Assembly (NCBI RefSeq): GCF_001672775.1
Contig: NZ_LZKJ01000200.1
Location: forward strand, 119,794-183,793
Length of the DNA stretch: 64,000 bases
From: Mycobacterium kyorinense
GTDB taxonomy: Bacteria > Actinomycetota > Actinomycetes > Mycobacteriales > Mycobacteriaceae
Reading direction: 5' to 3'
A program made the translations under genes and the position numbers. This document shows, piece after piece, positions 27,031 to 35,169 of this stretch (positions are counted from its first letter, which is position 1; each line of letters begins with the position of its first letter). The notes under the pieces were generated by a model. It searched no databases. It worked only from the letters and a program-made list of their open reading frames with translations, and was not told where the DNA came from.

Positions 27031-27184
27031 TAAGCGCCGCTCTCCCCCGCAATTGGGAGCTGCCCCCACCTCATCGCGTTCTCCCTTCTGCGTCGTCGCC
27101 CGATGGGCCATCACTGCCATCCTGGCATCTCCCCCCTGCTGCCCGCGCGGCGATCGCGATGCGTGTCAGGCACAATCGGTCGCC

Positions 27185-27784
27185 ATGGGTGTCGAAAGCC
27201 ACCGGCTGGTGCTGCTTCGCCACGGTGAGACCGAGTGGTCCAAGTCGGGGCGGCATACCGGTTGCACCGAACTCGATCTCACCGAGCATGGTCGGAGCCA
27301 AGCGGCTGCTGCGGGGGCTGTCCTGGGCGAGCTGCAGTTGGACCACCCGCTGGTGGTCGCCAGCCCACGGCGGCGCGCGGTGTCCACCGCCGAGCTCGCC
27401 GGACTGGCCATCAACGAGGAGTCCCCGCTGATCGCCGAATGGGATTACGGATCCTACGAGGGTTTGACGACCGCGCAGATTCAGCAGTCCCGACCGGACT
27501 GGCTGGTTTGGACGCACGGTTGTCCGGACGGTGAGACCGTCAGACAGGTCAGCGACCGAGCAGATCGGGCTGTCATGCTCGCACTCGAGCACCTAGCGAC
27601 CCGTGACGTGTTGTTTGTCGGCCACGGCCACTTTTCCCGGGCCGTGATTGCCCGGTGGCTCGAACTGCCGCTATTCGAGGGGAGCCGCTTCGGCATGGTC
27701 GCCGGTTCGATCGCGGTCTGCGGCTTCGAGCACGGGATCCGCCAGCTCGGCGTGCTCGGGCAACCGCGCACGACCGGGCGATGA
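27185..27784 (+). CDS. gpm2: Histidine-phosphatase superfamily enzyme Gpm2 (Rv3214-like)
   Basis: A 199-residue branch-1 histidine phosphatase. LRHGETEWS contains the phosphorylated histidine and GHGHFSRAV the second catalytic histidine. Although annotated as phosphoglycerate mutase 2, the M. tuberculosis protein is an acid phosphatase. The stop overlaps the entC ATG (ATGA), indicating translational coupling. Confidence 0.9.
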   Translation: MGVESHRLVLLRHGETEWSKSGRHTGCTELDLTEHGRSQAAAAGAVLGELQLDHPLVVASPRRRAVSTAELAGLAINEESPLIAEWDYGSYEGLTTAQIQQSRPDWLVWTHGCPDGETVRQVSDRADRAVMLALEHLATRDVLFVGHGHFSRAVIARWLELPLFEGSRFGMVAGSIAVCGFEHGIRQLGVLGQPRTTGR

Positions 27785-28878
27785 CGTCCGAGCCCCCGTT
27801 CGTTCTGAGCGGACCGGGCGGGGTTCTTTTTGCTGACGACGTTCGGGACCGCTATTGCGACGCAGCCGACGCGCAGGCCGCGCTGCGTTCCGGAGCGACG
27901 CCAATCATCTTGGGCGCGTTGCCTTTTGATATGTCCAAGCCGGCTGCGCTGATGTCGACGCACGTGGTGCGGCACGAACACACGTTGCCCGAGTGGCCGA
28001 CCGGTCCGCTGCCGCCGGTGCACATCGCCGAGATGGTTCCCGCACTCGCGCAACACCGCGCCCGGGTACGGCGGGCATGCGATCAGCTGGCCACGCCGGG
28101 CAGCGCTCTGCAGAAGGTCGTGCTGGCACGCGCATTGCGGTTGGTTGCCGAGACGCCGCTGGATGCCCGCGTGGTGTTGCGCCGGCTGATCGCCAAAGAC
28201 CCTGGCGCGTATGGCTATCTCGTCGACCTCACGGCGGCGGGCGACCCGTATGAGGGGATGACGCTGGTGGGCGCCAGCCCAGAGCTGCTGGTTGCTCGCG
28301 TCGGCGACCGGGTGACATGTCAGCCCTTCGCGGGTTCGGCACCGCGCGCCGCCGACGCCGACCTCGACGCCGCCACCGGTGCCGCCCTAGCCGAGTCGGC
28401 CAAGAACCGCCATGAGCACCAATTGGTCATCGACGCAATGACCGAGGCACTTGAGCCGCTGTGCAGTGAGTTGACGATCGCCCCCACACCGCAGTTGAGT
28501 CATACCGCGGCACTGTGGCATCTCAGCACGCCGATCAGCGGGCGGCTACGCCAAACATCGATTACGGCAATGGATTTGGCACTGGCACTGCACCCCACCC
28601 CGGCGGTCGGCGGCTCCCCCGCCGGCGCCGCGGCGCAGCTCATCGGCCAGCTGGAAGGCGACCGCGGATTCTACGCCGGCGCAGTTGGCTGGTGCGACGC
28701 GCGCGGCGACGGCCGCTGGGTGGTGTCCATCCGGTGTGCGCAGCTATCCGCCGATCGACGCACGGCGCTCGCGCACTCTGGCGGCGGTATCGTCGCCGAA
28801 AGCGATCCCGACGACGAAGTCGACGAAACCACAACGAAATTCGTCACAATCCTGACCGCGCTGGGAGTCCAGCCGTAA
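27781..28878 (+). CDS. entC: Isochorismate synthase EntC
   Basis: A 365-residue chorismate-utilising enzyme with LVGASPELLV, QPFAGSAPR, the KNRHEHQLV segment, and C-terminal LHPTPAVGGSPAG and ERRx-type regions. Isochorismate synthases convert chorismate to isochorismate, feeding menaquinone and possibly siderophore synthesis. The separate salicylate synthase MbtI does the mycobactin step in mycobacteria. The ATG at 27781 overlaps gpm2. Confidence 0.9.
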   Translation: MTSEPPFVLSGPGGVLFADDVRDRYCDAADAQAALRSGATPIILGALPFDMSKPAALMSTHVVRHEHTLPEWPTGPLPPVHIAEMVPALAQHRARVRRACDQLATPGSALQKVVLARALRLVAETPLDARVVLRRLIAKDPGAYGYLVDLTAAGDPYEGMTLVGASPELLVARVGDRVTCQPFAGSAPRAADADLDAATGAALAESAKNRHEHQLVIDAMTEALEPLCSELTIAPTPQLSHTAALWHLSTPISGRLRQTSITAMDLALALHPTPAVGGSPAGAAAQLIGQLEGDRGFYAGAVGWCDARGDGRWVVSIRCAQLSADRRTALAHSGGGIVAESDPDDEVDETTTKFVTILTALGVQP

Positions 28879-28906
28879 CGGCGGAACTCCGGCTAAGCCG
28901 GCTAGT

Positions 28907-29296
28907 TCACGCTGACCAGTCGGACAGCCAGCGCAGCACAGGGGAACTGAACAGCAACGCCAGCACGGTCACCGCCACGATGCCCAGCAGAATCCCGGCC
29001 GGCAGCCGGTGAGATCCCGCCGCGAGGTACCACGCGACGGGCAATAACAGCAGTTGGGCGAACACCGCGGGACCCCGCCCCCACCGCTTGCCGGCCAGCA
29101 AAGCACAGCCAGCCGCCAGCAGCGCGCCGCCGATGAGGACGAACCAAACGGCGGTCCCAAAACCGTTGACTGCGCGTTGATCGGCGCCGCCCAATCCCCG
29201 TAACAGGAGCACGGCGGCCACCACCAAGCCGGCGGTGCCTTGCACAGCAACGATGAGACCCGCGACGCGCAGACTGGTCGGAGCCGGGACACTCAT
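28907..29296 (-). CDS. Four-TM integral membrane protein (Rv3217c-like)
   Basis: A 129-residue hydrophobic protein with about four transmembrane helices (VAGLIVAVQGTAGLVVAAVL, WFVLIGGALLAAGCALLAG, FAQLLLLPVAWYLAAG, GILLGIVAVTVLALL). The ATG at 29296 gives the family N-terminus MSVPAPTSLR. No function is known. In H37Rv as I remember it, an acetyltransferase (Rv3216) lies between entC and this gene; it is missing here. Confidence 0.8.
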   Translation of the reverse strand: MSVPAPTSLRVAGLIVAVQGTAGLVVAAVLLLRGLGGADQRAVNGFGTAVWFVLIGGALLAAGCALLAGKRWGRGPAVFAQLLLLPVAWYLAAGSHRLPAGILLGIVAVTVLALLFSSPVLRWLSDWSA

Positions 29297-29391
29297 GGCG
29301 TCAGCGTAGCCACCGAGTAAGCCCAATGGACCGCTCCGTCCCGCGCCGCTGCAGGGCTCGCATTGCCGCCGGTCCCGTAGGCTTTGGCGTC

Positions 29392-30357
29392 ATGCGCGCC
29401 GTGCTCATCGTCAATCCGACCGCGACCTCCACCACCGCCGCAGGCCGCGACCTGTTGACACACGCGCTGCAAAGCCGCCTTCAACTGACCGTCGAACACA
29501 CCACCCACCGCGGTCATGGTGGTGAAATCGCACAGGCGGCCGCCGACGACGGTGTGGACCTGCTGGTGGTGCATGGCGGTGACGGCACCGTCAGCAACAT
29601 TGTCAACGGCCTGCTGGGAGCGCCAGGCCAGTTGCCTACCGGCCATGTCCCGGCGGTGGCGATTGTGCCAGGCGGCTCAGCCAATGTGCTGGCACGCTCG
29701 TTGGGCATCTATCCCGACCCGATCGACGCCACCAACCAGCTGATCGGACTGCTCGACCAATACGGGCACCAGCCAAACTGGCGCCGGATCGGGGTGATCG
29801 ACTGTGGCGAGCGCTGGGCGGTGCTCAACGCCGGGATGGGCGTCGACGCCGAGGTGGTGGCCGCTGTCGAGGCGCAACGGGAAAAAGGCCGCAAGGTGAC
29901 GCCGTCGCGCTACATTCGCACGGCGGTGCCGGCGGTGCTGGCCAGCACACGTCGCGAACCGCGGCTGACGGTGCACCTGCCCGGTCGCGAGCCGGTTTCC
30001 GGCGTCCACTTCGTCTTTGTGTCCAACTCCAGCCCCTGGACCTTCGCTAATCATCGGCCGATCTGGACAAACCCCGACAGCAGCTTCGAATCCGGGCTGG
30101 GAGTGTTCGGGGTCACCAGCCTGAAGGTGATCCCGACACTGAAGGTCGTCCGGCAGATGTTCGCCAAGCAACCGAAAATGCAGGCCAAGCAGCTCGTCCG
30201 CGACGACAACGCAGCCTGCGTGCGGGTCACCTGCGACGGTCCGCCGATTGCCAGCCAATTTGACGGTGATTATCTCGGCGTACGCGAGCAGATGACCTTC
30301 CGAGCGGTTCCCGACGCCTTGTCCGTCGTCGCTCCACCGGCAAAAAACCCAGCCTGA
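29392..30357 (+). CDS. Diacylglycerol/lipid kinase family protein (Rv3218-like)
   Basis: A 321-residue DAGK-catalytic-domain protein. VHGGDGTVSNIVNGLL holds the nucleotide-binding GGDGT motif and VPGGSANVLARSLG a second conserved loop. It probably phosphorylates a lipid, but the substrate is unknown. The ATG at 29392 begins MRAVLIVNPTATS, the normal family start. Confidence 0.87.
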   Translation: MRAVLIVNPTATSTTAAGRDLLTHALQSRLQLTVEHTTHRGHGGEIAQAAADDGVDLLVVHGGDGTVSNIVNGLLGAPGQLPTGHVPAVAIVPGGSANVLARSLGIYPDPIDATNQLIGLLDQYGHQPNWRRIGVIDCGERWAVLNAGMGVDAEVVAAVEAQREKGRKVTPSRYIRTAVPAVLASTRREPRLTVHLPGREPVSGVHFVFVSNSSPWTFANHRPIWTNPDSSFESGLGVFGVTSLKVIPTLKVVRQMFAKQPKMQAKQLVRDDNAACVRVTCDGPPIASQFDGDYLGVREQMTFRAVPDALSVVAPPAKNPA

Positions 30358-30449
30358 CCTGCGCTAGTGGCAATTGCCGGCTAATCGAGGGCGCAACTTC
30401 GCCGGGATCGTAGTACAAACGATTAAGGGTTTTAGAACCAGACCCTCAA

Positions 30450-30465
30450 AGTGAGATTGCCCACC
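30450..30465 (+). promoter_or_regulatory. Candidate Crp (Rv3676) site upstream of whiB1
   Basis: AGTGAGATTGCCCACC resembles the Crp site of the M. tuberculosis whiB1 promoter, as I recall it, at nearly all positions. It lies just upstream of the -35 candidate, a position suited to activation. This suggests conserved cAMP control of whiB1. Confidence 0.65.
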
Positions 30466-30480
30466 TGTCAGCGCGCGCTA

Positions 30481-30508
30481 TTGACATCCGTTGAGCCTGT
30501 GAAACGAT
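30481..30508 (+). promoter_or_regulatory. Candidate whiB1 promoter
   Basis: TTGACA (30481-30486) and AACGAT (30503-30508) with a 16-bp spacer. A start near 30515 would give a leader of about 100 nt before the whiB1 ATG. Confidence 0.55.
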
Positions 30509-30614
30509 CGAAAGATCGCGTGCAACGGTACCGAGACTTTCTTGTGCCCGCGTTAACAGCCGAAGAAAAAACGCCCGTGCGCCCTGCTGCGCACATAGTG
30601 AGGAGTAACGACGT

Positions 30615-30869
30615 ATGGATTGGCGCCACAAGGCGGTCTGTCGCGACGAAGACCCGGAGCTGTTCTTCCCGGTGGGGAACAGCGGGCCGGCGCTCGCCCA
30701 GATCGCTGACGCGAAACTGGTCTGTAACCGCTGCCCGGTGACCACTGAATGCCTGTCCTGGGCGCTGAACACCGGCCAGGACTCCGGCGTGTGGGGCGGA
30801 ATGAGTGAAGACGAACGACGTGCGCTCAAGCGCCGCAACGCTCGGACCAAGGCTCGTAGCGGAGTCTGA
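30615..30869 (+). CDS. whiB1: WhiB1, NO-responsive Fe-S regulator
   Basis: An 84-residue WhiB protein with Fe-S cysteines C9, C37, C40 and C46, the GVWGG turn and a basic C-terminus RRALKRRNARTKAR. WhiB1 is an essential, nitric-oxide-sensitive regulator that binds SigA in M. tuberculosis. An AGGAG site lies 9 nt before the ATG. The gene stands alone, flanked by its promoter and a strong terminator. Confidence 0.97.
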   Translation: MDWRHKAVCRDEDPELFFPVGNSGPALAQIADAKLVCNRCPVTTECLSWALNTGQDSGVWGGMSEDERRALKRRNARTKARSGV

Positions 30870-30883
30870 CGAAAACATTTACT

Positions 30884-30915
30884 GTCGCGGCCCCGGCAAT
30901 TGTCGGGGCCGCGAC
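30884..30915. terminator. whiB1/pdtaS terminator hairpin
   Basis: A perfect 12-bp stem (30884-30895 with 30904-30915, arms GTCGCGGCCCCG and complement) with an 8-nt loop. It is followed by ATTGTGTG, not a T-run. It sits 14 nt after whiB1 and 19 nt before the convergent pdtaS stop, so it can serve both genes. Confidence 0.8.
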
Positions 30916-30934
30916 ATTGTGTGAAGGCAGGCGG

Positions 30935-32461
30935 CTATTGCACGAGCCTGGCTCGACGCCCAATTGGGACACGTAACACCACATCGGTGCCGCCCTCGGC
31001 GGCGTCGTGCATGCGTAGCGATCCGTCGAGTTCTGCGGATACCAGGGTCCGCACGATCTGCAGGCCGAGTCGGTCAGACTTCTCCACGCTGAATCCGTCG
31101 GGCAGCCCGCGGCCGTTGTCATGAACCACCACGTCGAGCCAGCGCGCCGACCTCTCGGAGCGAATGGTCACCGACCCGCTCCCGCCGACACGGCCGCCGG
31201 AACCGCCGCCGTTTGGTTCGAAGGCGTGCTCGATGGCGTTCTGCACCAGTTCGGTGATCACCATGATCAGCGCCGTTGCCCGGTCGGAGTCCAGCACGCC
31301 GAGCATGCCGCTGCGATTGATCCGGATCGGCGTGTCCACCGTCGCCACGTCGTTCATGATCGGCAGGATCCGGTCGATCACCTCGTCGAGGTTGACTTCC
31401 TCGTTGACTGACATCGACAAGGCGTCATGGACCAGCGCGATCGACGACACGCGGCGCACCGATTCGATCAGCGCCTCCCGGCCTTCGGAGTTGGTGGTCC
31501 GGCGCGCCTGCAGGCGCAGCAGCGCTGCCACGGTCTGCAGGTTGTTCTTCACCCGGTGATGGATTTCTCGGATCGTGGCGTCTTTGGACATCAGCGCACG
31601 ATCGCGGCGCTTGACCTCGGTCACGTCGCGAACCAGCACTGCCGCGCCGGCCGCCGCGCCGTGCACCACCAGCGGCAGCGTGCGCAGCAGCACTGCTGCG
31701 CCGCCGGCGTCGACCTCCATCCGCATGCTCGACCCGCCGGCCAGCGAGTCCTGCACATGGTCGGCCAGTTCCTGTGCTTCGAACGGATCGGAGATCAACG
31801 GTCGAGTCACTTCGACCAGATTGTGGCCCTCCAGTTCCGAGGTCAGGCCCATCCGGTGGTAAGCCGACAGCGCGTTCGGGCTGGCGTAGGACACCACACC
31901 GTTGACGTCGAGGCGGATGAAGCCGTCACCGGCCCGCGGGCTGGAGCGCGACATGGCCACGTCGCCAACATTGGGGAAGGTGCCTTCCGACAGCATGTGC
32001 ACCAGATCTGCCGCGCAGTCGACGTAGGCGGTCTCCAGCGGGCTGGATTTGCGGACCGCGGCCGCTTCCGCGGTCTGATGGGTCAGCACCGCGACCACCC
32101 GGTCGCCGTACCTGACCGGCACCGCTTCGACGTTCAGACCGGTCTGCAACCCCGGATCCTCTTGAGCCGCAACGTTTCCGCGGCCGATAACACCGGAATC
32201 GAACGCCGCGGCCACCAGCGGCACCTTGTCGGCGGGAAAAACAGTGCCGACCGCATCCCGAAGTAGCACCGTGGGGGCGGTATTGGGCCGGCATTGCGCC
32301 ACACACACCAGCGCGCCGTCGTCGCGTCGCACCCACATCAGGTAATCGGCGAAGGACAGATCAGCCAGCAATTGCCACTCGCCGACCACCGCGTGCAGGT
32401 GATCGACGGCGTTGCCGGGCAGGATGGTGTGTTCGGCGAGCAGATCACCCAGAGTCGACAT
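30935..32461 (-). CDS. pdtaS: Sensor histidine kinase PdtaS (Rv3220c)
   Basis: A 508-residue soluble histidine kinase without transmembrane helices. Order: N-terminal GAF-like domain (1-140) with C53 and C57, which correspond to the metal-binding cysteines of M. tuberculosis PdtaS; PAS domain (about 175-285); HisKA_2 box REIHHRVKNNLQT with phospho-acceptor histidine near 302; and an HATPase domain (VHDNGRGLPDGF). Its response regulator PdtaR (Rv1626) is encoded elsewhere. The pair controls RNA-binding antitermination in response to copper and nitric oxide. Confidence 0.94.
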   Translation of the reverse strand: MSTLGDLLAEHTILPGNAVDHLHAVVGEWQLLADLSFADYLMWVRRDDGALVCVAQCRPNTAPTVLLRDAVGTVFPADKVPLVAAAFDSGVIGRGNVAAQEDPGLQTGLNVEAVPVRYGDRVVAVLTHQTAEAAAVRKSSPLETAYVDCAADLVHMLSEGTFPNVGDVAMSRSSPRAGDGFIRLDVNGVVSYASPNALSAYHRMGLTSELEGHNLVEVTRPLISDPFEAQELADHVQDSLAGGSSMRMEVDAGGAAVLLRTLPLVVHGAAAGAAVLVRDVTEVKRRDRALMSKDATIREIHHRVKNNLQTVAALLRLQARRTTNSEGREALIESVRRVSSIALVHDALSMSVNEEVNLDEVIDRILPIMNDVATVDTPIRINRSGMLGVLDSDRATALIMVITELVQNAIEHAFEPNGGGSGGRVGGSGSVTIRSERSARWLDVVVHDNGRGLPDGFSVEKSDRLGLQIVRTLVSAELDGSLRMHDAAEGGTDVVLRVPIGRRARLVQ

Positions 32462-32497
32462 CAGTCACTCCCGGTGCTGAATTCGGCAATCCAATGG

Positions 32498-32713
32498 CTA
32501 GCTGATGACCGCGATAAGGTCGCCGGCCTGGATGACATCTCCCACCGATACGCTCACCTTGCTGACTGTGCCGGCGACCTCGGCCAGGACCGGAATTTCC
32601 ATCTTCATCGACTCCAACAGCACGACTGTGTCGCCTTCGCCGATCTGGTCGCCCTCTTTGACCACGACTTCGAGCACGCTGGCCACGATCTCCGCGCGGA
32701 CGTCCTCGGCCAT
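32498..32713 (-). CDS. Biotinylated single-domain protein TB7.3 (Rv3221c)
   Basis: A 71-residue biotinyl/lipoyl domain with the biotin attachment motif ESMKMEIPV. Length is identical to M. tuberculosis TB7.3. Such stand-alone carrier domains may serve an acyl-CoA carboxylase, but the partner is unknown. ATG 32713 starts MAEDVRAEIV; ATG 32716 is adjacent. It precedes pdtaS on the same strand. Confidence 0.93.
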   Translation of the reverse strand: MAEDVRAEIVASVLEVVVKEGDQIGEGDTVVLLESMKMEIPVLAEVAGTVSKVSVSVGDVIQAGDLIAVIS

Positions 32714-32981
32714 CATTACCCCGTTCGTCACCCAGCCGCTGTTTGCGCCATTCCCGTCGCTCACATCGAACCACAATCGACCATCGTCGGTGCGCCGAGA
32801 GGGTCCCCTCGGGGCCGCCTTTCAGAGAGTAAGCAAACTCCAAGATTGGTAAGCAAATCTATAGAGTTCGTTCCGTGACCGTGTCGTGTTTCTTCTGTGA
32901 CTATTGAGCAGCATTGTTTCCAGAGTGATTTGAGTGTCTGAAGAGTTTTGGGTGCACGAATTGAGTGGAGGTGCAATTCCG

Positions 32982-33758
32982 TTGTTCACGAACATGTTTG
33001 AGATTTCGAAGGCATGCCGGCCGGTGGTTCGCGCGACTGTCGGCGCGGGGGTTGCACTTGCCGCGATGGCTGCGATCGGCGTCGGTAGCGGTGTTGCCGG
33101 GGCGACTCCCCAGCAACCTGTCCTCGTCGACGATCCCGTGCCCGTTCCCGCCGCCGATCCCACCAGTGGAGTGGGCATCAGCAATGCGATCTTCACTGAG
33201 TTGGGCGCGCTGCTGAATGCTGTTTTCCCAGGCAGCGGCTCGGTGTTCATGCCCGCCAACTCCGGCGCAGGCTCGTTGACTCCGGGGTACCCCAGCACGT
33301 TGCCCGGCCAGGTGCCCAGCGGGCTCCCCGGCCAGCTATCCGGCACGCTGCCTGGTCAAGTTCCCAGCACGCTGCCTGGCCAGGTTCCCAGCGGGCTGCC
33401 TGGCCAGCTACCCGGCACGCTGCCCGGCCAGCTTCCTGGCACGCTGTCGCCGGGCCAAACACCCAGCACGCTGCCCGGCCAGCTTCCCAGCACGCTGCCC
33501 GGCCAGGTTCCCAGCACGCTCCCCGGCCAGGTTCCCGGCACGCTGTCGCCGGGCCAGACACCGGCAACACCCGGCACCCTGACCCCCGGCCAGACACCGG
33601 CAACACCGGGCACGCTGACGCCGGGCCAAACCCCCACCCCGCCGGGCCAACCCAGCGCCCTGACGCCAGGCCAGACGCCTGCGACGCCGGCCTCCCCCGC
33701 CCAAACGCCGGGGGCGACCAGCCTTCCGGCCGCGGGCCAGAACGTCCCTGTTGTCTAG
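32982..33758 (+). CDS. Secreted repeat protein with LPGQ repeats
   Basis: A 258-residue protein with no recognised family. The N-terminus has a Sec signal peptide: basic segment, hydrophobic core AGVALAAMAAIGVGSGV, likely cleavage after GVAGA. Then comes a short non-repetitive region (DDPVPVPAADPTSGVGIS), and from about residue 104 a long stretch of octapeptides of the type PSTLPGQV, with longer PATPGTLTPGQT units at the end. The mature chain has no cysteine. GGAGGT at 32967-32972 is 9 nt from TTG 32982, so this start is preferred; ATG 32994 and GTG 32934 are alternatives. It is probably a surface or cell-wall-associated protein of species-specific length. Confidence 0.75.
   Translation: MFTNMFEISKACRPVVRATVGAGVALAAMAAIGVGSGVAGATPQQPVLVDDPVPVPAADPTSGVGISNAIFTELGALLNAVFPGSGSVFMPANSGAGSLTPGYPSTLPGQVPSGLPGQLSGTLPGQVPSTLPGQVPSGLPGQLPGTLPGQLPGTLSPGQTPSTLPGQLPSTLPGQVPSTLPGQVPGTLSPGQTPATPGTLTPGQTPATPGTLTPGQTPTPPGQPSALTPGQTPATPASPAQTPGATSLPAAGQNVPVV
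33291..33660 (+). repeat. 24-nt tandem repeats encoding PSTLPGQV-type octapeptides
   Basis: About eleven degenerate units, mostly 24 nt, begin with CCCAGCACG or CCCGGCACG and end in GGCCAGGTT or GGCCAGCTT. Two units are 27 nt (…LSPGQT). They are followed by two 36-nt units encoding PATPGTLTPGQT. Third-position variation shows the repeats are old enough to have diverged. The reading frame is kept throughout. Confidence 0.9.
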
Positions 33759-33828
33759 CCCCTAGCACCGCCGAACTTGGGCCGCATGAAAGACTGACCA
33801 GCCGGTATAGCTGCAAGGAGGATCCGTC

Positions 33829-33903
33829 ATGGCCAAACGAGGCCGGAAGAAGCGCGACCGCAAGCACAGCAAGGCCAACCACGGCAAGCGCCCGAATTCC
33901 TAA
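33829..33903 (+). CDS. Mycobacterial ribosomal protein bL37
   Basis: A 24-codon ORF beginning MAKRGRKKRDRKHSK and ending HGKRPNS. It matches the tiny, highly basic 50S protein bL37 seen in mycobacterial ribosome structures. An AAGGAGGA site ends 6 nt before the ATG. It lies 70 nt after the LPGQ gene and ends 36 nt before the convergent rshA stop. It is easily missed by gene callers because of its size. Confidence 0.9.
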   Translation: MAKRGRKKRDRKHSKANHGKRPNS

Positions 33904-33939
33904 TTCCGCATCGTTGCGGGCCGACTGGGCAATCCAGTC

Positions 33940-34248
33940 TCAGCGTGGCCAGGTGTCCTGACGGCGGATGATGGTGGTCCGGCTGATCTCCAGGCGTAGC
34001 CGTTCGCGAAGGCCCTCCGGGGCCTTCTCGCCGCGGCATTTCATCGCGATCAACGACTTGATCCGCTCTTCGAGCCCGTAGTGCCGCAAGCATCCGGGAC
34101 ATTCCTCGAGGTGCTGACGCAGCTTCTGTCGGGTTTCGGCGGTGCACTCACCGTCGAGCAGGGTCCATACCTCGGCGATCACTTCAGCGCAGTCAGCCTT
34201 GGCGCGAGCGTCCTCAGAACTACCCGATCCGCAAGAAAACTCGGTCAC
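33940..34248 (-). CDS. rshA: Zinc-containing anti-sigma factor RshA
   Basis: A 102-residue ZAS-family anti-sigma factor. The HxxxCxxC motif reads HLEECPGC (H46, C50, C53), with C20 and C35 also conserved-looking. RshA binds SigH under reducing conditions and releases it upon thiol oxidation or phosphorylation. Its ATG overlaps the sigH stop by 4 bp, so it is translationally coupled to its target. Confidence 0.93.
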   Translation of the reverse strand: MTEFSCGSGSSEDARAKADCAEVIAEVWTLLDGECTAETRQKLRQHLEECPGCLRHYGLEERIKSLIAMKCRGEKAPEGLRERLRLEISRTTIIRRQDTWPR

Positions 34249-34895
34249 GACGACACCTCCTCAGGTGCCTGGCCGCCCCGAAGGAAGCCCCGTTCCTTGG
34301 CCACGTCGGCCAACAACCCACGCAATTGGCGTCTGCCGCGGTGAAGACGCGACATCACCGTGCCGATCGGCGTATCCATGATCTCGGCGATCTCCTTGTA
34401 CGGGAAACCCTCTACATCCGCGTAGTACACCGCCATCCGGAAGTCCTCGGGCAACGCCTGAAGCGCTTCTTTGATCTCGGTATCCGGCAGCGCCTCGAGC
34501 GCCTCCACCTCGGCGGAGCGCAACCCCGTCGAGGAGTGCTCAGCGCTGGCGGCCAGCTGCCAGTCGGTGATTTCGTCGGTCGGGTATTGGGCCGGCTGGC
34601 GCTGCTTTTTGCGGTAGCTGTTGATGTAGGTGTTGGTCAGAATGCGGTACAGCCATGCCTTGAGATTGGTGCCCGGCGTGAACGAGCGGAAGCCCGCATA
34701 CGCCTTCACCATGGTCTCCTGCAGCAGGTCCTCGGCATCGGCGGGATTGCGCGTCATGCGCAGGGCGCCGCCGTAGAGCTGATCTAGCAGCGGGATCGCG
34801 TCGCGTTCGAAGCGTGCCGTGAGCTGCTCGTCCGTCTCCTCCATGGGATCGGGCGCGGCCACTTCGGGCCCGGTCGAGCCATCACTGTCGGCCAT
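34245..34895 (-). CDS. sigH: ECF sigma factor SigH
   Basis: A 216-residue ECF sigma factor. Region 2 has QLYGGALRMTRNPADAEDLLQE and region 4 PEDFRMAVYYADVEGFPYKEIAE with IGTVMSRLHRGRRQL. It controls the oxidative and heat stress regulon (thioredoxin system, clpB, sigB, sigE). ATG 34895 gives exactly the M. tuberculosis length. A GTG at 34985 has a better-placed AAGGGGAG site and would add 30 residues, so it may be used as well. An upstream SigH-type promoter suggests autoregulation. Confidence 0.94.
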   Translation of the reverse strand: MADSDGSTGPEVAAPDPMEETDEQLTARFERDAIPLLDQLYGGALRMTRNPADAEDLLQETMVKAYAGFRSFTPGTNLKAWLYRILTNTYINSYRKKQRQPAQYPTDEITDWQLAASAEHSSTGLRSAEVEALEALPDTEIKEALQALPEDFRMAVYYADVEGFPYKEIAEIMDTPIGTVMSRLHRGRRQLRGLLADVAKERGFLRGGQAPEEVSS

Positions 34896-35069
34896 CTTGG
34901 TTGTCACAATCCCTTCGGTCGCGGTATCACCGGACAGCCCGGGCACCAATACCGGACGCTCCAGCAGGCTCATCGCCGTCGACACCAGACTCCCCTTCTC
35001 CCCAATCTAAAGGCTGTATCCGACAGTGTCTTGTATGGCCGTCACGGCGGCCATCGAACTGTGTTGGTC

Positions 35070-35096
35070 AACAGCTTCGGGCAGTCGGCTATTTCC
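35070..35096 (-). promoter_or_regulatory. Candidate SigH-dependent sigH promoter
   Basis: On the minus strand GGAAAT (35091-35096), a 17-nt spacer and TGTT (with GTT at 35070-35072) approximate the SigH consensus. This is 85 bp upstream of GTG 34985 and fits known autoregulation of sigH in M. tuberculosis. Confidence 0.5.
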
Positions 35097-35169
35097 CGGC
35101 CAGGTCAGCCGTCGTTCCTGTTTTGGACCGCTGATCCCCGACCGGGCGTTCGCGGGCTACTGTGACGCC

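Noticed and set aside
33291..33660. Tandem repeats as a CRISPR array
   Set aside because: Repeats are contiguous 24-nt units in a maintained reading frame, with no spacers and no cas genes nearby.
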